In this document: piece after piece, positions 9,942 to 20,984 of the stretch | Position numbering within the stretch: position 1 is the first letter of the stretch | Layout: each line of letters opens with the position of its first letter | Assembly: GCA_009667805.1 (NCBI GenBank) | Contig: CM019063.1 | Coordinates: 190,274,661 to 190,338,660, forward strand | Direction: 5' to 3' | Length of the DNA stretch: 64,000 bases | Origin: Leptobrachium leishanense | Lineage: Eukaryota; Chordata; Amphibia; Anura; Megophryidae | Made by a program: the position numbers and the translations under genes | Notes under the pieces: model-generated | Databases searched by the model: none | The model's input: only the letters and a program-made list of their open reading frames with translations | What the model was told of the DNA's origin: nothing

Positions 9942-12900
9942 TCATGTCATTACTGAATGTCCCATATGGTCTATCCAGGGGGCCCATGTGGTGTGATAGG
10001 CAGGGAGAGAATCTCTGGCCAGAGCCGTCAATTTATCCATAATTTGTACGTCTTGTATTAAAGAATGAATCCGGTGCGATGAGGGGACCTGAGGGCAATT
10101 CCATTCCAGGGCCAATAATCTGCGAGCCGCCAACGTGATTTTTGCCATGAGTTTGTGTTCTTGTCGTGAGAGATCCGGGTTGGGTCGAGAGAGCAAGAAG
10201 GCCCAGGGATCCATAGGAATATGTCTTCCGAAAACTGTGGAAAGAAGAGTCTGGACAGCAGTCCAATAATGTTGTGTGTGAGGGCATGTCCACCATAGAT
10301 GTATATAGGAGCCCCTTTCACCGCACCCCTTCCAACAGGTATCCGGGGTCGTGGGGGACATACGTGAGAGCTGTACAGGAGTTACATACCATCGGAAAAT
10401 GGTCTTGACAAGTTGTTCCTGGTGGGTGGTACACACCGAGACAATTCTCATGGAGTCCCAAATATCCATCCATTCCTCCCTCTCCAGCTGTTCCCCCAAA
10501 TCCTTCTCCCAGGCCTTAATATATGTTAGTTCTCTCCAGTCCAACAAAGAGGTTAAGGAACGGTATAGAGTCGAGATCAAACCTTTTGGATATGAGCTGG
10601 ATTTGCATAATCGTTCGAACGGTTTAAGAGGTGATAAGGCCGCCGCTTTCACATGAGGTTGAGAAGCAAAAGCCTTCAGTTGCATATATGGTAGAAGACT
10701 AGCAAGAGAAGTTATGCCAGTCGCTGAGAGCTCTGCCTGGGCCACAAAAGAACCTCCTGGAAATAGTTGGTGGAACCGGGAGATATTAGAATCCATCCAT
10801 CCTCTTCCTGCTTTCGCCGAATAGGCTGGTAAAAAAGCTTTGTTCCTTATGATAGGAGATAATGGAGAAGGAAAAGACGACAAGTCACATTTTGCGGCCA
10901 ATTTATCCCAGATTCTGATAGAATTCACAATAGCAGGGCAAGCGGTGCGTAAGAGAGTCCTGTGGGTCTTTGAGAGCCAAATCCAGAGGCTGGGGTCATC
11001 CGGAAACATAAGGGCACGTTCCAGGTCTACCCAACGGTGTCGTCCAGGCGGAGTGTGCCACCCAACAATTTGAGCCAGCTGGGCCGCATAATAATAAGAT
11101 AGGAGGCAAGGAAGCCCCAGGCCCCCTGCATCTTTAGGTCGATAGAGAGTTGCTCTCGATATTCGGTGCCTCTTGCCCCTCCATATAAATTTATCAATCG
11201 CCCGTTGAAGGCGATGGAGATCCTCCGGAGAGATGGCTATCGGAAGTGCCTGAAAAAAGTATAGTAGCCGAGGCAAGACAGTCATCTTTACACAATATAT
11301 TCTACCCATCTACGATATTGCATATTTGTCCCAATTTTCCAAATCCCTTTTAATCCGGGACAACAAAGGAGCATAATTCACATCATACATTAGCCCGGGA
11401 TCAGTCGATAAATGAATGCCTAAATATTTAATCGAGGTTAGTGAAACTGCTACAGGGAAATAGGAGCGAAGGAAAGACATGTCTCCCTCCCCCATGTGAA
11501 TCGGAATAGCCTCCGATTTGTCCATATTTATTTTATACCCAGATAATCTAGCAAAATCCGACAATATCCGTAAAACGTTAGGGAGAGACGAAAGGGGTTG
11601 TGAGATAGATATTAAAACGTCATCCGCATAGGCTGATACTTTATATTCATTTCCCTGTATCAAAATGCCCCGTATGGAAGAGTCAAGTCTAATGTGTTGC
11701 AAAAGAGGCTCCAGAAAAAGGGCAAACAAAGCCGGTGATAAGGGGCAGCCTTGGCGAGTACCGTTTCGAATGTTAAAAGGGGTCCCCTCTGTACCAGGGA
11801 TCACTACCTGAGCGGATGGGGATGAGTATAAGGCTTGTACCGCCGCCACATATGCTGAAGGAAAACCCAGGTGTTCGAGAAGAGAAAACAGAAAGGGCCA
11901 TTCTGCCCTATCAAATGCCTTCTCCGCATCTAAAGAGATAAACAGGGAAGGCACCTTGTGAGCAGAAGCATACCATATGAGATCTGCGGTCTTCCTGGTG
12001 TTTTCAAACGCCTGTCTATTTGGGATAAACCCTACCTGATCAGGGTGGATTAAACTCCCCAACAGTTTATCTAGACGTAAGGACAAAATTTTAGTGAACA
12101 GTTTTAAGTCCGTATTTATCAAAGATATCGGGCGATAATTTTCCACTAGCTGAGGGTCCCGGCCGGGTTTGGGTAATAACACTATGGAAGCTATCAGAGA
12201 CTCCGGGGGAGGTATACCCCCTGTCAGCATGTCATTAAACGCATGGAGTAGCCTAGGGATAAGCTCTGCCGCAAAAGACTTATAAAAATGGTAGGTAAAG
12301 CCATCCGGACCTGGGGCTTTATGAGGCTTCATGTATCCTAATGCTTTACCTATCTCCTCCTCAGTGATCGCATCAATCAGTGTCTCCATGCTGGACTCCG
12401 GCAACCGAGGTAAGGATGCCCCAGTCAAGTAAGAGTCAATTTCCTGCATCAGTACCCTATTCGTATGGGTGTGGTCAGGGGAATGGTCATATAGGGCTGT
12501 ATAGTATTTAGTGAATGCATCTCTGATGGCTTGCGGGGTCTTGTGTGAAGGGCCATCCCTATCCCGTATGACTGTGATTGGGCTAAATTGAGAGCGGGGA
12601 TTAATTAGCCGGGCCATTGGGGAATCCATTTTATTGGACCTATCATAGTAGCGCTGTTTAGACCATAGCATGGCTCTTCCTGCATCCTCCACAAACAGTA
12701 AATTTAAGTCTGACCTAACTTTAGACAAAGCGGTGAAAGTGTCAGAGCTGGGGGAAGATTTATGTTGAAGTTCGTATTGCCTGAGTAGGGTTTGTAAAGA
12801 AGTAATGTCTGCCAATTTTAGTTTTTTATGGTACGCTGCCAAGCTTAACAGTTTGCCCCTTACCACCGGCTTATACGCCGCCCAGAGAATCTGAGGGGAG

Positions 12901-13748
12901 ATGTCAGGAGTATCATTCAGTTGAAAGTATTCTGAGGTGGTTTCTCTGATCGTATCCGAAACCCCTGGTTTATTTAATAAAAATGGGTCAAGGCGCCACC
13001 GTCTACCCGGAGAAGGGGCGAAAGGGGTCAGTTTCAAAGATACATCCGCATGGTCAGACCATGTAATTGAACCTATGTCAGAGGACACGACGGATGGTAT
13101 ACAGTCAGGGGAGGTCAGGAAACAGTCAATGCGGGAATATGAGTCATGAACCTGGGAATAGAAGGTATAGTCACGGGTCGAGGGGTGTTGGATTCTCCAA
13201 ATGTCTATAAGTCCCAATTCCTGCACAAAGCTATGATACTGACTATCCTGGGAGGAAGGGGGTTGCGTTAGTCTATCTCCCCGGGGATCCGATCTGTCCA
13301 CAGGGGGGCATAAGGTGGCGTTGAAATCTCCCCCCATAATAATCCTACCCCTGGCATGGGAGTTAATAAAATCCCTCGTGTCATCCCAAAAGCTAGCGTC
13401 CGAGCAGTTAGGGCCATAAAGCGCTATAAGAGAGTACGGCTGAGAGGAGATGGTACCTCGAACTATCAAACACCTCCCCATCCCATCTGCATGTACCTCT
13501 TCAACGATCATCGGGCACGAATTACGTAAGAGAATGGCAACACCATTACGTTTAGGGGTAGAGCACGACACATATGTCCTAGAGTATGCCGGGTCTGAAA
13601 GGCGAAAAGCAGCTAGTTTAGGAATTCTGGTTTCCTGGAGAAAAGCAATTTCTACGGACTTCCGTCGGAGTTCCCTGAATAAAAGTCGTCTCTTACGTGG
13701 TGAATTAAGACCTTTTACATTAATAGAGTAGACATTAACCTTAGACAT
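9942..13748 (-). pseudogene. L1 ORF2 (endonuclease-reverse transcriptase), one nonsense codon
   Basis: From ATG 13746-13748, 1268 codons interrupted by a single in-frame TAG at 11310-11312. The frame is otherwise continuous on both sides. Residues about 1-235 are the APE-type endonuclease: INVKGLNSP, FLQETRIP, ALYGPN, GGDFNATL, SRIDCFL and the catalytic WSDHADV. Reverse transcriptase follows with KAPGPDGFTY, LLPKPGRDP, ENYRPISLIN, LFISLDAEKAFDR, GTRQGCPLSP and the catalytic YADDVLI. The C-terminal part has a Cys/His-rich segment (DTCWKGCGERGSYIHLWWTC), as in L1 ORF2 proteins. The enzyme nicks the target and primes cDNA synthesis from the 3' end of its own RNA. The TAG probably replaces a tryptophan codon. 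Confidence 0.93.
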
Positions 13749-14365
13749 TAATCATACAGGAGAGGAATGCAAAGAGAAGATCCCCCATCCGTCCACCCCC
13801 CCCCCGGAGGGCAATAAGGCCCGAGGGGTGACCGGAGGGGGGATCCCGAAAAACATGAGAAAAAGAAAGAGTGGAAAAGGAAAGAAGATGAGCGGGAGAA
13901 TAAGATAAAGAGATCTCGTGGTGGGCAGTCACGAGGGAGAAGGGGAGAGGGGGTACCAGCCGAACGGGGATACCGAAGGGTAGGTAGACATAGGGGGAGG
14001 AGAGGTAGAAGACCATTGGGGATAACCAACGATAGTCAGCCGGCGTCTGGGCGATACCAAAACCGGCTACCTCCCTCCGCCGCCAACAATATAAATACAC
14101 CTATAGAAAAAAGGAGAAGATCTCTCCTACTTCCAGACCCAAAAGGGAATGGAGAGAGAAGCAAAAAAAAAAGAAACATATCCATAACAGTAATAACCAT
14201 AATAACATTGGGGGATAACCCCCCGCAAATAGAAGGATACGTTACATCAGAATTTTCCATACACTCGCCTGCCGCGAGGAAAAGCGGACCCATCCTATCA
14301 ATGGGCGTGGTAGGTAACTAGAGACTGGCCGCCAGTACAAACCCTGGCAGTCAAAAAGAAAATGG
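13749..14365 (-). other. L1 inter-ORF region
   Basis: About 617 bp between ORF1 and ORF2, pyrimidine-rich on the coding strand. It is longer than the inter-ORF spacer of mammalian L1. No gene is visible in it. Confidence 0.7.
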
Positions 14366-15327
14366 TCAGTCTCCTGATGTCTCCCATTCTTGAGTGAGCC
14401 TCTGTAAAGGTTGTGGAGGGGCAAGGGCAGCAATCGAAGGAGGCACCTGTAAATTCAAAGATCTCAAAAGGTCCTTTGCTTGGTAAAGGAATGTATAGGC
14501 CAAGGTACGATTTTCATGAAATATCAAAATCTTGAATGGGAACCCCCATGCATATCGGATGTTATTGGTACGTAACATGGTCGTGATCTCTCTCCATTCT
14601 CTCCTTCGTGCAAGAGTGGAGCCAGCCAAGTCCTGAAAAAATGATAAGGGAGCGCCCTCATATTCCACATCTTGATTCCGCGTAGCTTTAAGCACCGCAT
14701 CCTTGGAAGTGTAATAATGAAAACGTGCCACCACGTCTCGTGGAGTGGACGAGTTATCACGACGCGGACCCAACGCTCTATGGACACGGTCCAATATGAG
14801 ATGAGCATCCGGTATATCAGGGACCAGACGTTTAATTATGCCATGAAAGATATCTGATAAATCAGAATTAGTAACCGTTTCTGGTAAGCCACGGAGACGT
14901 ACATTATTCCGTCTAGACCGATTCGTAAGATCCTCCAAGGAGTCTTCTAAAAATTGAATACGTTGTTCCATAGCCTCAGAGCGTCCCGCCAGATCATTAG
15001 AAAATGTAATATGCCTCTTGGCCTGATCTTCCAAACTGGCAGTGCGTTCTCCAATCGCTTGAATTTCCAAGGACAGGGCCTTGGTGGATTTCTTGAGCTC
15101 ATGGGTAATGAAAGCCCGCAGGCCCTGTATGTCTTCCCTGGTGGCCAGGGCAAGAGCCGCTGAGGGGGCCTCATGTTGTGTGAGCTGCGGTGAGTGGGAC
15201 CGAGCGCCATCCCCATCCGCTCCCTCAGAGCCACCACGGGCGCCATCTTGGGCCTGCTCATCCGCCCGGTGTTTGGCGGCGAAAATAGGCGCATCCCGCT
15301 GTTTTTTTTTTTAGGGGCCGCTATCAT
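14366..15327 (-). pseudogene. L1 ORF1 (RNA-binding protein), homopolymer frameshift
   Basis: The start ATG at 15325-15327 opens MIAAPKKK. Within the A run (T run on the plus strand, 15302-15312) the frame slips, and the rest reads from there to the stop at 14366. The total of 962 nt is one short of a multiple of three, consistent with one missing base. The protein has a basic, low-complexity N-terminus, a coiled coil (about ELKKSTKALSLE through RIQFLEDSLEDLTNRS), then the RNA-recognition domain with NNVRLRGLPE and DRVHRALGPRR, and a C-terminal domain with RNQDVEYEGAPLSFFQDL. ORF1 proteins trimerise and coat L1 RNA. The A-run slip could be a sequencing error. Confidence 0.85.
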
Positions 15328-15464
15328 GGTGGGGGAAGATTCCTACCCCTTTTTAGTTGGCTTGGCAGGCGAGTGAGGTGCTTTTAGGAGAGTATCGGCG
15401 GCGGTAAGGACGGGAGCTCAGCGATCACACGTCCGCCATCTTCGTTGGTTCGGCTCCGCCCCCC
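15328..15464 (-). promoter_or_regulatory. L1 5' untranslated region
   Basis: A GC-rich 137-bp leader that includes CGAAGATGGCGGACG, the reverse complement of CCGCCATCTT, which resembles a YY1-type initiator as found at the start of L1 promoters. The binding inference rests on the motif alone. Confidence 0.55.
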
Positions 15465-15574
15465 GAAAATGTTTATTTTAAGGAATAAACTTAATGCCAT
15501 AAAATAATATGGGGCTTATTTATTTTCATAAAATGCCAGTGTTTGATTTTGGCAATGTGGTAACTAACAACAGA

Positions 15575-15685
15575 CTGTTTTTTGCCTGTGTTCTCTCAAG
15601 ATTTCAAAATAATAATATAACCCCATATATTCTAAAATTTTTGAATTTGAGATGAGAAGAACACAGGCAAAAAACACTTTTCGAT
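15575..15685. repeat. Inverted repeat inside the hAT element
   Basis: GTTTTTTGCCTGTGTTCT on the left pairs with AGAACACAGGCAAAAAAC on the right across a short A/T-rich spacer. Confidence 0.75.
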
Positions 15686-16030
15686 TTTACTTTTAATTGG
15701 ATTTTACAATTGATTTGTCAGGCTCAGCTCAGCTGTTTCACACAGACTCACACTGTCTAGACGCTCTGTCTCTCCCAACTCGAGTCCTCAGAAAACAGCC
15801 AGAGCCCAGAGCTGCCCAGGCAGCAGGTGAGAGGGACTGGGACTGGGAGCAGCCGAGCAGGAGGCACCACGCACCGCACACACGCCTCAGCTCCCGCGCG
15901 CTTCTAAAGAAAATGCGCCACGGCACGAGGGAGCTGTTAGGGCGGTGGGCGGGCTGCCGCCGATGAGAGGCGTCAGCGCGCAGGCGCGGCTCTGAATTCC
16001 CTTGAGCGGCGTCAGAGGGGGTGGGATCTG

Positions 16031-16269
16031 CGCGGCCATCTTTGATGCGTCACGTGCAGCGTGGCGACGGCGTGCGCTCGAGTGTCGCTGTGTGCAGATA
16101 GAGACTAATGCGGCACAGCGCGGAAGCATGATGCTCCACCTCCACCCATCATGGATGGATGTGGAGGATCATGCTGCCGCGTTGCGCCGCATTACTCTAT
16201 CTGCACTGCACAGACACTCGAGCTGCACGCCGTCGCCACGCTGCACGTGACGCATCAAAGATGGCCGCG
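16031..16269. repeat. Long near-perfect palindrome inside the hAT element
   Basis: Two arms of about 115 bp (starting CGCGGCCATCTTTGATGCG) face each other around a short centre near 16145-16152. A partial third copy (CAAAGATGGCCGCGGGC) lies near 16341-16357. CpG-rich arms with a CGCGGCCATCTT box could be regulatory, but nothing proves it. Confidence 0.8.
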
Positions 16270-16619
16270 GGCGCCGGGCGGCACTGGCAGCATGATCCTT
16301 CCTCCGGCTCCAGGCTCCAGATGACTGGCGGTGCCGGAATCAAAGATGGCCGCGGGCGGCGTGGCGGCATGATGAAGATCCACAGTCCACTCCAGACCAG
16401 GAAATGGAATCCTCCACTGTCCACATCCGATCCGGATCACCTCCTCCATGGGGGGGGGTCCTCCATGGGGGGGGGTAACCTGCACGGCGGACGAAAAAAA
16501 AAAAAAAAAAATCCTCAAAAAAAACTCAAACAGCTTGTGACGGTGTCACCCCGCCAAGGGTGTCACCTGGTGCGGGCCGCCCCCCCCCGCCCCCACCCAG
16601 CGACGCCACTGACCTACAC

Positions 16620-17345
16620 CTCAGAGCTGGTGGTAACGGATTCCGCTGCTGCAGAATCCATTACCTGCAGCTCAAAATTCCCCCAAAAATCACATACTCA
16701 GCTCTCATCCCGCGGCGAGAACAGCGCCCCAGTCCGGTTCGGACAGTGCTGTAGCGCTGCCCCCAGCATCCGCGAGCATAGTGATCACTAAGGGGCAGGC
16801 TGCCGAACTCTGCGCCTGCCCCACGATCTGCTGGGGAAACCGGGACACATAAGGTAAATTAGCGAACGCTAATTTTTCCCTTTAGCATCCCGGTTTTAGC
16901 AAGGGGCACGCAATAGTGCCCTTAGAATCAACTCCAAACTTTTTACCTGCTTAGTTGATGAAGAAATAAGGAAGGAGTAGCCCACACCTGACCAAGAAAC
17001 ATCTGTTGATTCAATTGTCCAATTACTTTTGGTCCCTTGAAAAGGGGGGTTGGCTACTCCTAAGAGCTATAATTCCTAAACCCTTCCTCCACTTTGGATG
17101 TACATACCTTCAAATTAAACCTGAGAGTGCGCACTGTCAGCCCATATCCATTATATAACTATAGCTTGAATATGGTTTGGTAAGTACCTAAAAAAACTAA
17201 ATTTGTGCCTATGTCCAAATACATATGGACCTAACTGCATTATATACGGACACATTGGTCTATTTATTTGATACACAATTCTATTACTTTGTAAGAACCC
17301 TTTTCCACCAGGACAGACCAAATTCCTTGTTGCATGCACTTAGTA
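16620..17345. other. Unassigned sequence right of the hAT element
   Basis: No gene seen. It continues the sequence left of 9351 across the hAT insertion. Small inverted repeats occur near 16640 and 16860. The stretch near 16935-17060 resembles decayed interspersed-repeat sequence. Confidence 0.45.
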
Positions 17346-17372
17346 ATGGAAACATCCCTTAAAGATTCTGGT

Positions 17373-17663
17373 CTATGTTGACAGCATCACCAATTGCTTT
17401 TGATTTTTCAAATGCAAAACTATACAGTGAACCTCCTGTAGCAGCACATACCAGAGATGATCTATTGTGTTGAGGTTTGGCGACTGTGGAGGCCATTGGA
17501 GAGCCTTAAACTCATTATGTTCGTGGAGCCAGCTTGAAATGATGTGCGCTTTCTGACATGATGTGTTATCCTGCTGGAAGTAGCCATTAGAAGAGGGATA
17601 GAAAGTGGCCATAAAGGAATACACATAGCCAGCAGCAATACTTAAACTGTGACATTTACACAA
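17373..17663 (-). pseudogene. Tc1/mariner transposase remnant
   Basis: A minus-strand fragment preserving the second half of a Tc1 DDE domain: FQQDNTSCQKAHIISSWL (second catalytic Asp) and LQWPPQSPNLNTIDHLWYVL, where the third acidic position reads Asp in NTIDHLW rather than the usual Glu. No terminal repeats were found nearby, so it is an old, truncated copy. Confidence 0.75.
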
Positions 17664-18085
17664 TGCTCAACTGGTGTTAACTGGATTAGTCCCTATCTGG
17701 TCTGAAATCGAGACTGGTTGCTATTGTGATTTAAAACTTAAGTTTTGATTCAATGAATTGTAGACATATATAAAGATATCTACCTCAGCTTCTCGTCTAT
17801 TCATTGCATCTGCACCTTTCTCAAGAAAATGTATTTTTCAGAATTTAGTTCATAGGCCACAAATTCCATATGGATTCAGAGTAGAAAATCCTATAAATCA
17901 TTGCTTTATTAGTGTACAAACCATTTCCCCTTATGCGGCAAATTGCAAATGTCAAAGACCTACCACGGAAAAGATTTCAAATTCCAAAGACTTACCCACA
18001 GAGCTTTTCATGGCACTTTGAGGTACTTTAACCCCTTTGTTGCTGAACAGGTTTCAAGTCCTAAAATTTTCCCGCATGGTCCTTA
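17664..18085. other. Unassigned A/T-rich sequence
   Basis: No gene, repeat unit or structure recognised. Confidence 0.4.
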
Positions 18086-18089
18086 TTCA

Positions 18090-18660
18090 GCTCATTTCTC
18101 CCCCCTGTCCATTTCATTTCAGCACACCCAGTTCATATCCTTTCTCCCCCCCCCAATCCATTTCATTTCAGCTCCCCCAGTTAATTTCTCCCCCCTGTCC
18201 ATTTCATTACAGCCCCCTACCAGTTTGTTACTCCCCCTGTCTATTTCATTTAAGCCGCCCCAGTTCATATCAATTCCCCCCCCTGCCCTGTCCATTTCAT
18301 TTCAGCTCCCCCAGTTCCTTTGTCCCCCCGTCCATTTCATTTAAGCCCCCCAGTCTATTTCTCCCCCTGTAAATTTAATTTCAGCCCCCCAGTTCATTTT
18401 CCTCCTGTCCATTTCATTTCAGCCCCCCCAGTTCATTGCTCCCCCAGCCCAATTAATTTCTCCCTGTTTATTTCAGCTCTCCCATTTAATTTCTCCCCCC
18501 TCTCCATTTCAGCTCTCCCATTTAATTTCTCCCCCCTCTCCATTTCAGCTCCCTCAACCCAGTTAATTCCCCGTCCATTTAATTTCTCCCCCCTGTCCAT
18601 TTCAGCTTCTCCCAGCCCAGTTAATTTCTCTCCCCTAACCATTTCAGCACCCCAGTTACA
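18090..18660 (+). repeat. Pyrimidine-rich minisatellite
   Basis: About 18 degenerate copies of a 28-32 bp unit built from CCCCCTGTCCATTTCATTTC and AGCCCCCCAGTT. It ends in a short CA run (18660-18672). Open frames here are consequences of composition. Confidence 0.85.
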
Positions 18661-18674
18661 CACACACACACCTG

Positions 18675-19845
18675 CTTGTTCTATACTTACCATAGGTTAG
18701 GTAGAATCTCTGGCTGTCTCCTGGGTCTGGGATGGGTTGTCTCTACTCCCCCTCCCTGCACGTGCTGGACACGTCCAGTCAAGGCTGTCTCTGCTTCGCA
18801 TGGCGTGGCTCTGAGGGGAATGGGCGGGCCAGCATGTCCCCATGTGAGCTGCTGGGCTTCCTCCTTCACTTCCCCCCAGCGGGACCTTTTACTTCCAGCG
18901 CAGTGTGTGGGAGGTTGATCCCACACGCTGCTGATCAAATGGGAGACCCTGTGTAGGCATCCTGCACAGCAGGAATGGCGTTTCCGCTGGTGGAATAGTC
19001 CAGGGACGCTGTTCCTGTGCGTTCCACCTGCACTCGACCCCTGCTGCTGAGCTCATTTTGACCGTTTTGTGCTCATCGTGTTTAAACGTTTTGAAGTCAT
19101 GTTTTGTAATAAGACCTAGACAAAGTATATATCTTTGTTTTCAGCAGACCCTGGCAGATGCAAAATATATTATCTGTATATGTCATGTCATTTAACAAAA
19201 AATTTAATAATAATGTAGATTTCTATTTCAGATTTCAATCATTTACAGCGTGTCAAATTATTTTTCCACGTTTTATCATCCAAATCTTTGAATTTAGAAA
19301 TGGGAACCTGGTAAATTTTTCTGAGAAAATACGCAAAACAGAAATACAAAATACAAAAGCTTGTATTTTGGGGCGTTGTGTCTTATGAATAATATGACTA
19401 TTTATAAAGTACTGACCTTGGTCAAGGTGGAAAATGAGAAGGTGAGTAATGGCAGTGGTATTGCTATTTTAATATATGTGGCAAATGGACAATGCCATTG
19501 CATTGGAACAAAATAATAAAAAAAAAATGTTATGTTTGCTTGTGTGTTTTTTTTGCATGACATTGTACATAGTCATGTTTGGTATCATTTGGAAGGCCAG
19601 ATTCTGATCTATCCTTTCTGACACATGGACGCGATGACGTTTGTGGCCGCAGGGGTGCCCTAGAGGCAGGATTGACATCCAAGATGTCAGCTCGCACCAG
19701 GCGAACACCACGGTTGGTGCCAAGTCGCGGGGCTGTTTTGACGCGCAGAGCACATCCTTCACACCCAGCCGGGAAAGTGGAGTACACCTCTGCGTGTCGT
19801 CCCCAGTCAAGTGGTTATGTGTGCATGATGACAGGTTGAGTGCAA
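18675..19845. other. Unassigned sequence
   Basis: About 1.2 kb with no recognisable gene or element. The part at 18720-19040 is relatively GC-rich but has no supported coding frame. Confidence 0.4.
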
Positions 19846-19849
19846 TATG

Positions 19850-20245
19850 AGTTAAGTTTGCATTATGGATACCTTGGTGTGGTTGGATTTAAGTGCATGA
19901 TGGCTGGATGACAGTGACAAGAGTTGTTAGATGCAATATGGCTTGCTTAGAGTGGTAGAGTTAGTTTGTTTATCGGGGTTTTCTGAGTGTGGCAGGAGTT
20001 AGATGGTATATGGGGCAGACTGTGGTAAGACTTGTTAGCTGTATATGGGAACTGGCTGTGTGTGGCATGAGTTGGTAGATGTGTATATTGGGGCTGCCTG
20101 AGTGTAGCAAGTGCTGGTATTGTATGGGGGTTGGCTGTGTGTTGCAGGAGTTTGTACGTGGCATATTGGGGTTGGCTGACTTTTACAGGGGTTGATAGAT
20201 GGCATATGGGGGGGTTGGCTGAGTATGGCAGCATTTGATAAATGG
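19850..20245 (+). repeat. Degenerate minisatellite
   Basis: Repeated variants of GTTGGCTGTGTGTGGCAGG and GTTGGTAGATGGTATATGGG, period roughly 45-50 bp, about eight copies with substantial drift. Confidence 0.75.
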
Positions 20246-20513
20246 TATAAGGACAGGACACCAATAACTATTTGTTCTCATGTCCCTTTGGAAATGGCAA
20301 GAGTAGGCAGAAGATCATACTATTTTTTCCATTGTGGGATAAAAGGTAACATTTTTTTCTTAAACTATTTTTTCCTGAGAATTTTGTTGCTCTGCAGCTC
20401 CCACTATTTATGCACGTTCCTATACCAACTACAAGCAAGCCAATATTGTTTGCCGTAATTACTGGGTGTCTTGCAAACACTATCCTCTCTCTTTGAATAG
20501 TGGCAGTCTAGTG

Positions 20514-20642
20514 CAGTGATTCCAACTCTGGTCCTCAGCTACCCCTAACAGGTTTGCCAGATATCTGAAGTCTTGCAGTATGCAAAGCGGTAAGGGAATT
20601 GTAGGCAATAAACATCTGGAGCGTCAGAGTTTCAGATCCCTG
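20514..20642. mobile_element. Chimeric MITE-like sequence
   Basis: The left end (CAGTGATTCCAACTCTGGTC) matches the end of the MITE at 52198-52383. The right end (AACATCTGGAGC through CAGATCCCTG) matches the ends of the MITEs at 35341 and 57608. It appears to join halves of two hAT-type families. Confidence 0.6.
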
Positions 20643-20984
20643 CCTTATACCCTCCCTACCCAGCAGTTGAAGGGGTTAAAAAAAGAGAGGAGTCAAACAG
20701 CCCACCAGCTCCGATTTAACCTGCTAACCATTGGTGGAGGAGCCACGGGGTGGATTTTAGAGAGTGGGTGGGACCCAGCTTTATATATCCAAGCCCTGTC
20801 GCCGAAACAACAACTACAATAACAGGTTCAACTCCAAATAAACACACCTATTCAAGTACCAGTGAATTAGATGTTCCTATAAATCTCATTCAGGTTAATC
20901 TGACAAGTAACAGAAATTGTTTTATATTAATTCAATCTATAGTAATGTACAGAATGTATAGAAAGTTATTAATGTTATGTCTAT
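20643..20984. other. Unassigned sequence
   Basis: Nothing recognised between the MITE-like piece and the CR1 fragment. Confidence 0.4.

Larger units (their letters stand above)
9619..15464 (-). mobile_element. Full-length L1-type LINE
   Basis: A 5.85-kb minus-strand non-LTR retrotransposon flanked by a 15-bp duplication (9604-9618, 15465-15479). It starts at 15464 with a GC-rich 5' end (GGGGGCGGAGCCGAACC) and runs through ORF1 and ORF2 to an A-rich 3' end at 9619. Two ORFs with an apurinic endonuclease-type ORF2 and a coiled-coil ORF1 place it in the L1 superfamily, possibly the Tx1/amphibian side. Only one nonsense codon and one homopolymer frameshift are seen, so the copy is fairly recent. 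Confidence 0.92.
9359..16611. mobile_element. hAT-type DNA transposon (non-autonomous) carrying an L1
   Basis: Both ends begin CAGTGGCGTC as an inverted repeat and are flanked by an exact 8-bp duplication ACCTACAC (9351-9358 and 16612-16619). An 8-bp duplication with CAGTGGCG-type ends is typical of hAT. Without the nested LINE (9619-15464 plus one target copy) the element is about 1.4 kb and encodes no transposase, so it would depend on an autonomous relative. The right part holds two hairpins, near 15575-15685 and 16031-16269. Confidence 0.9.
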
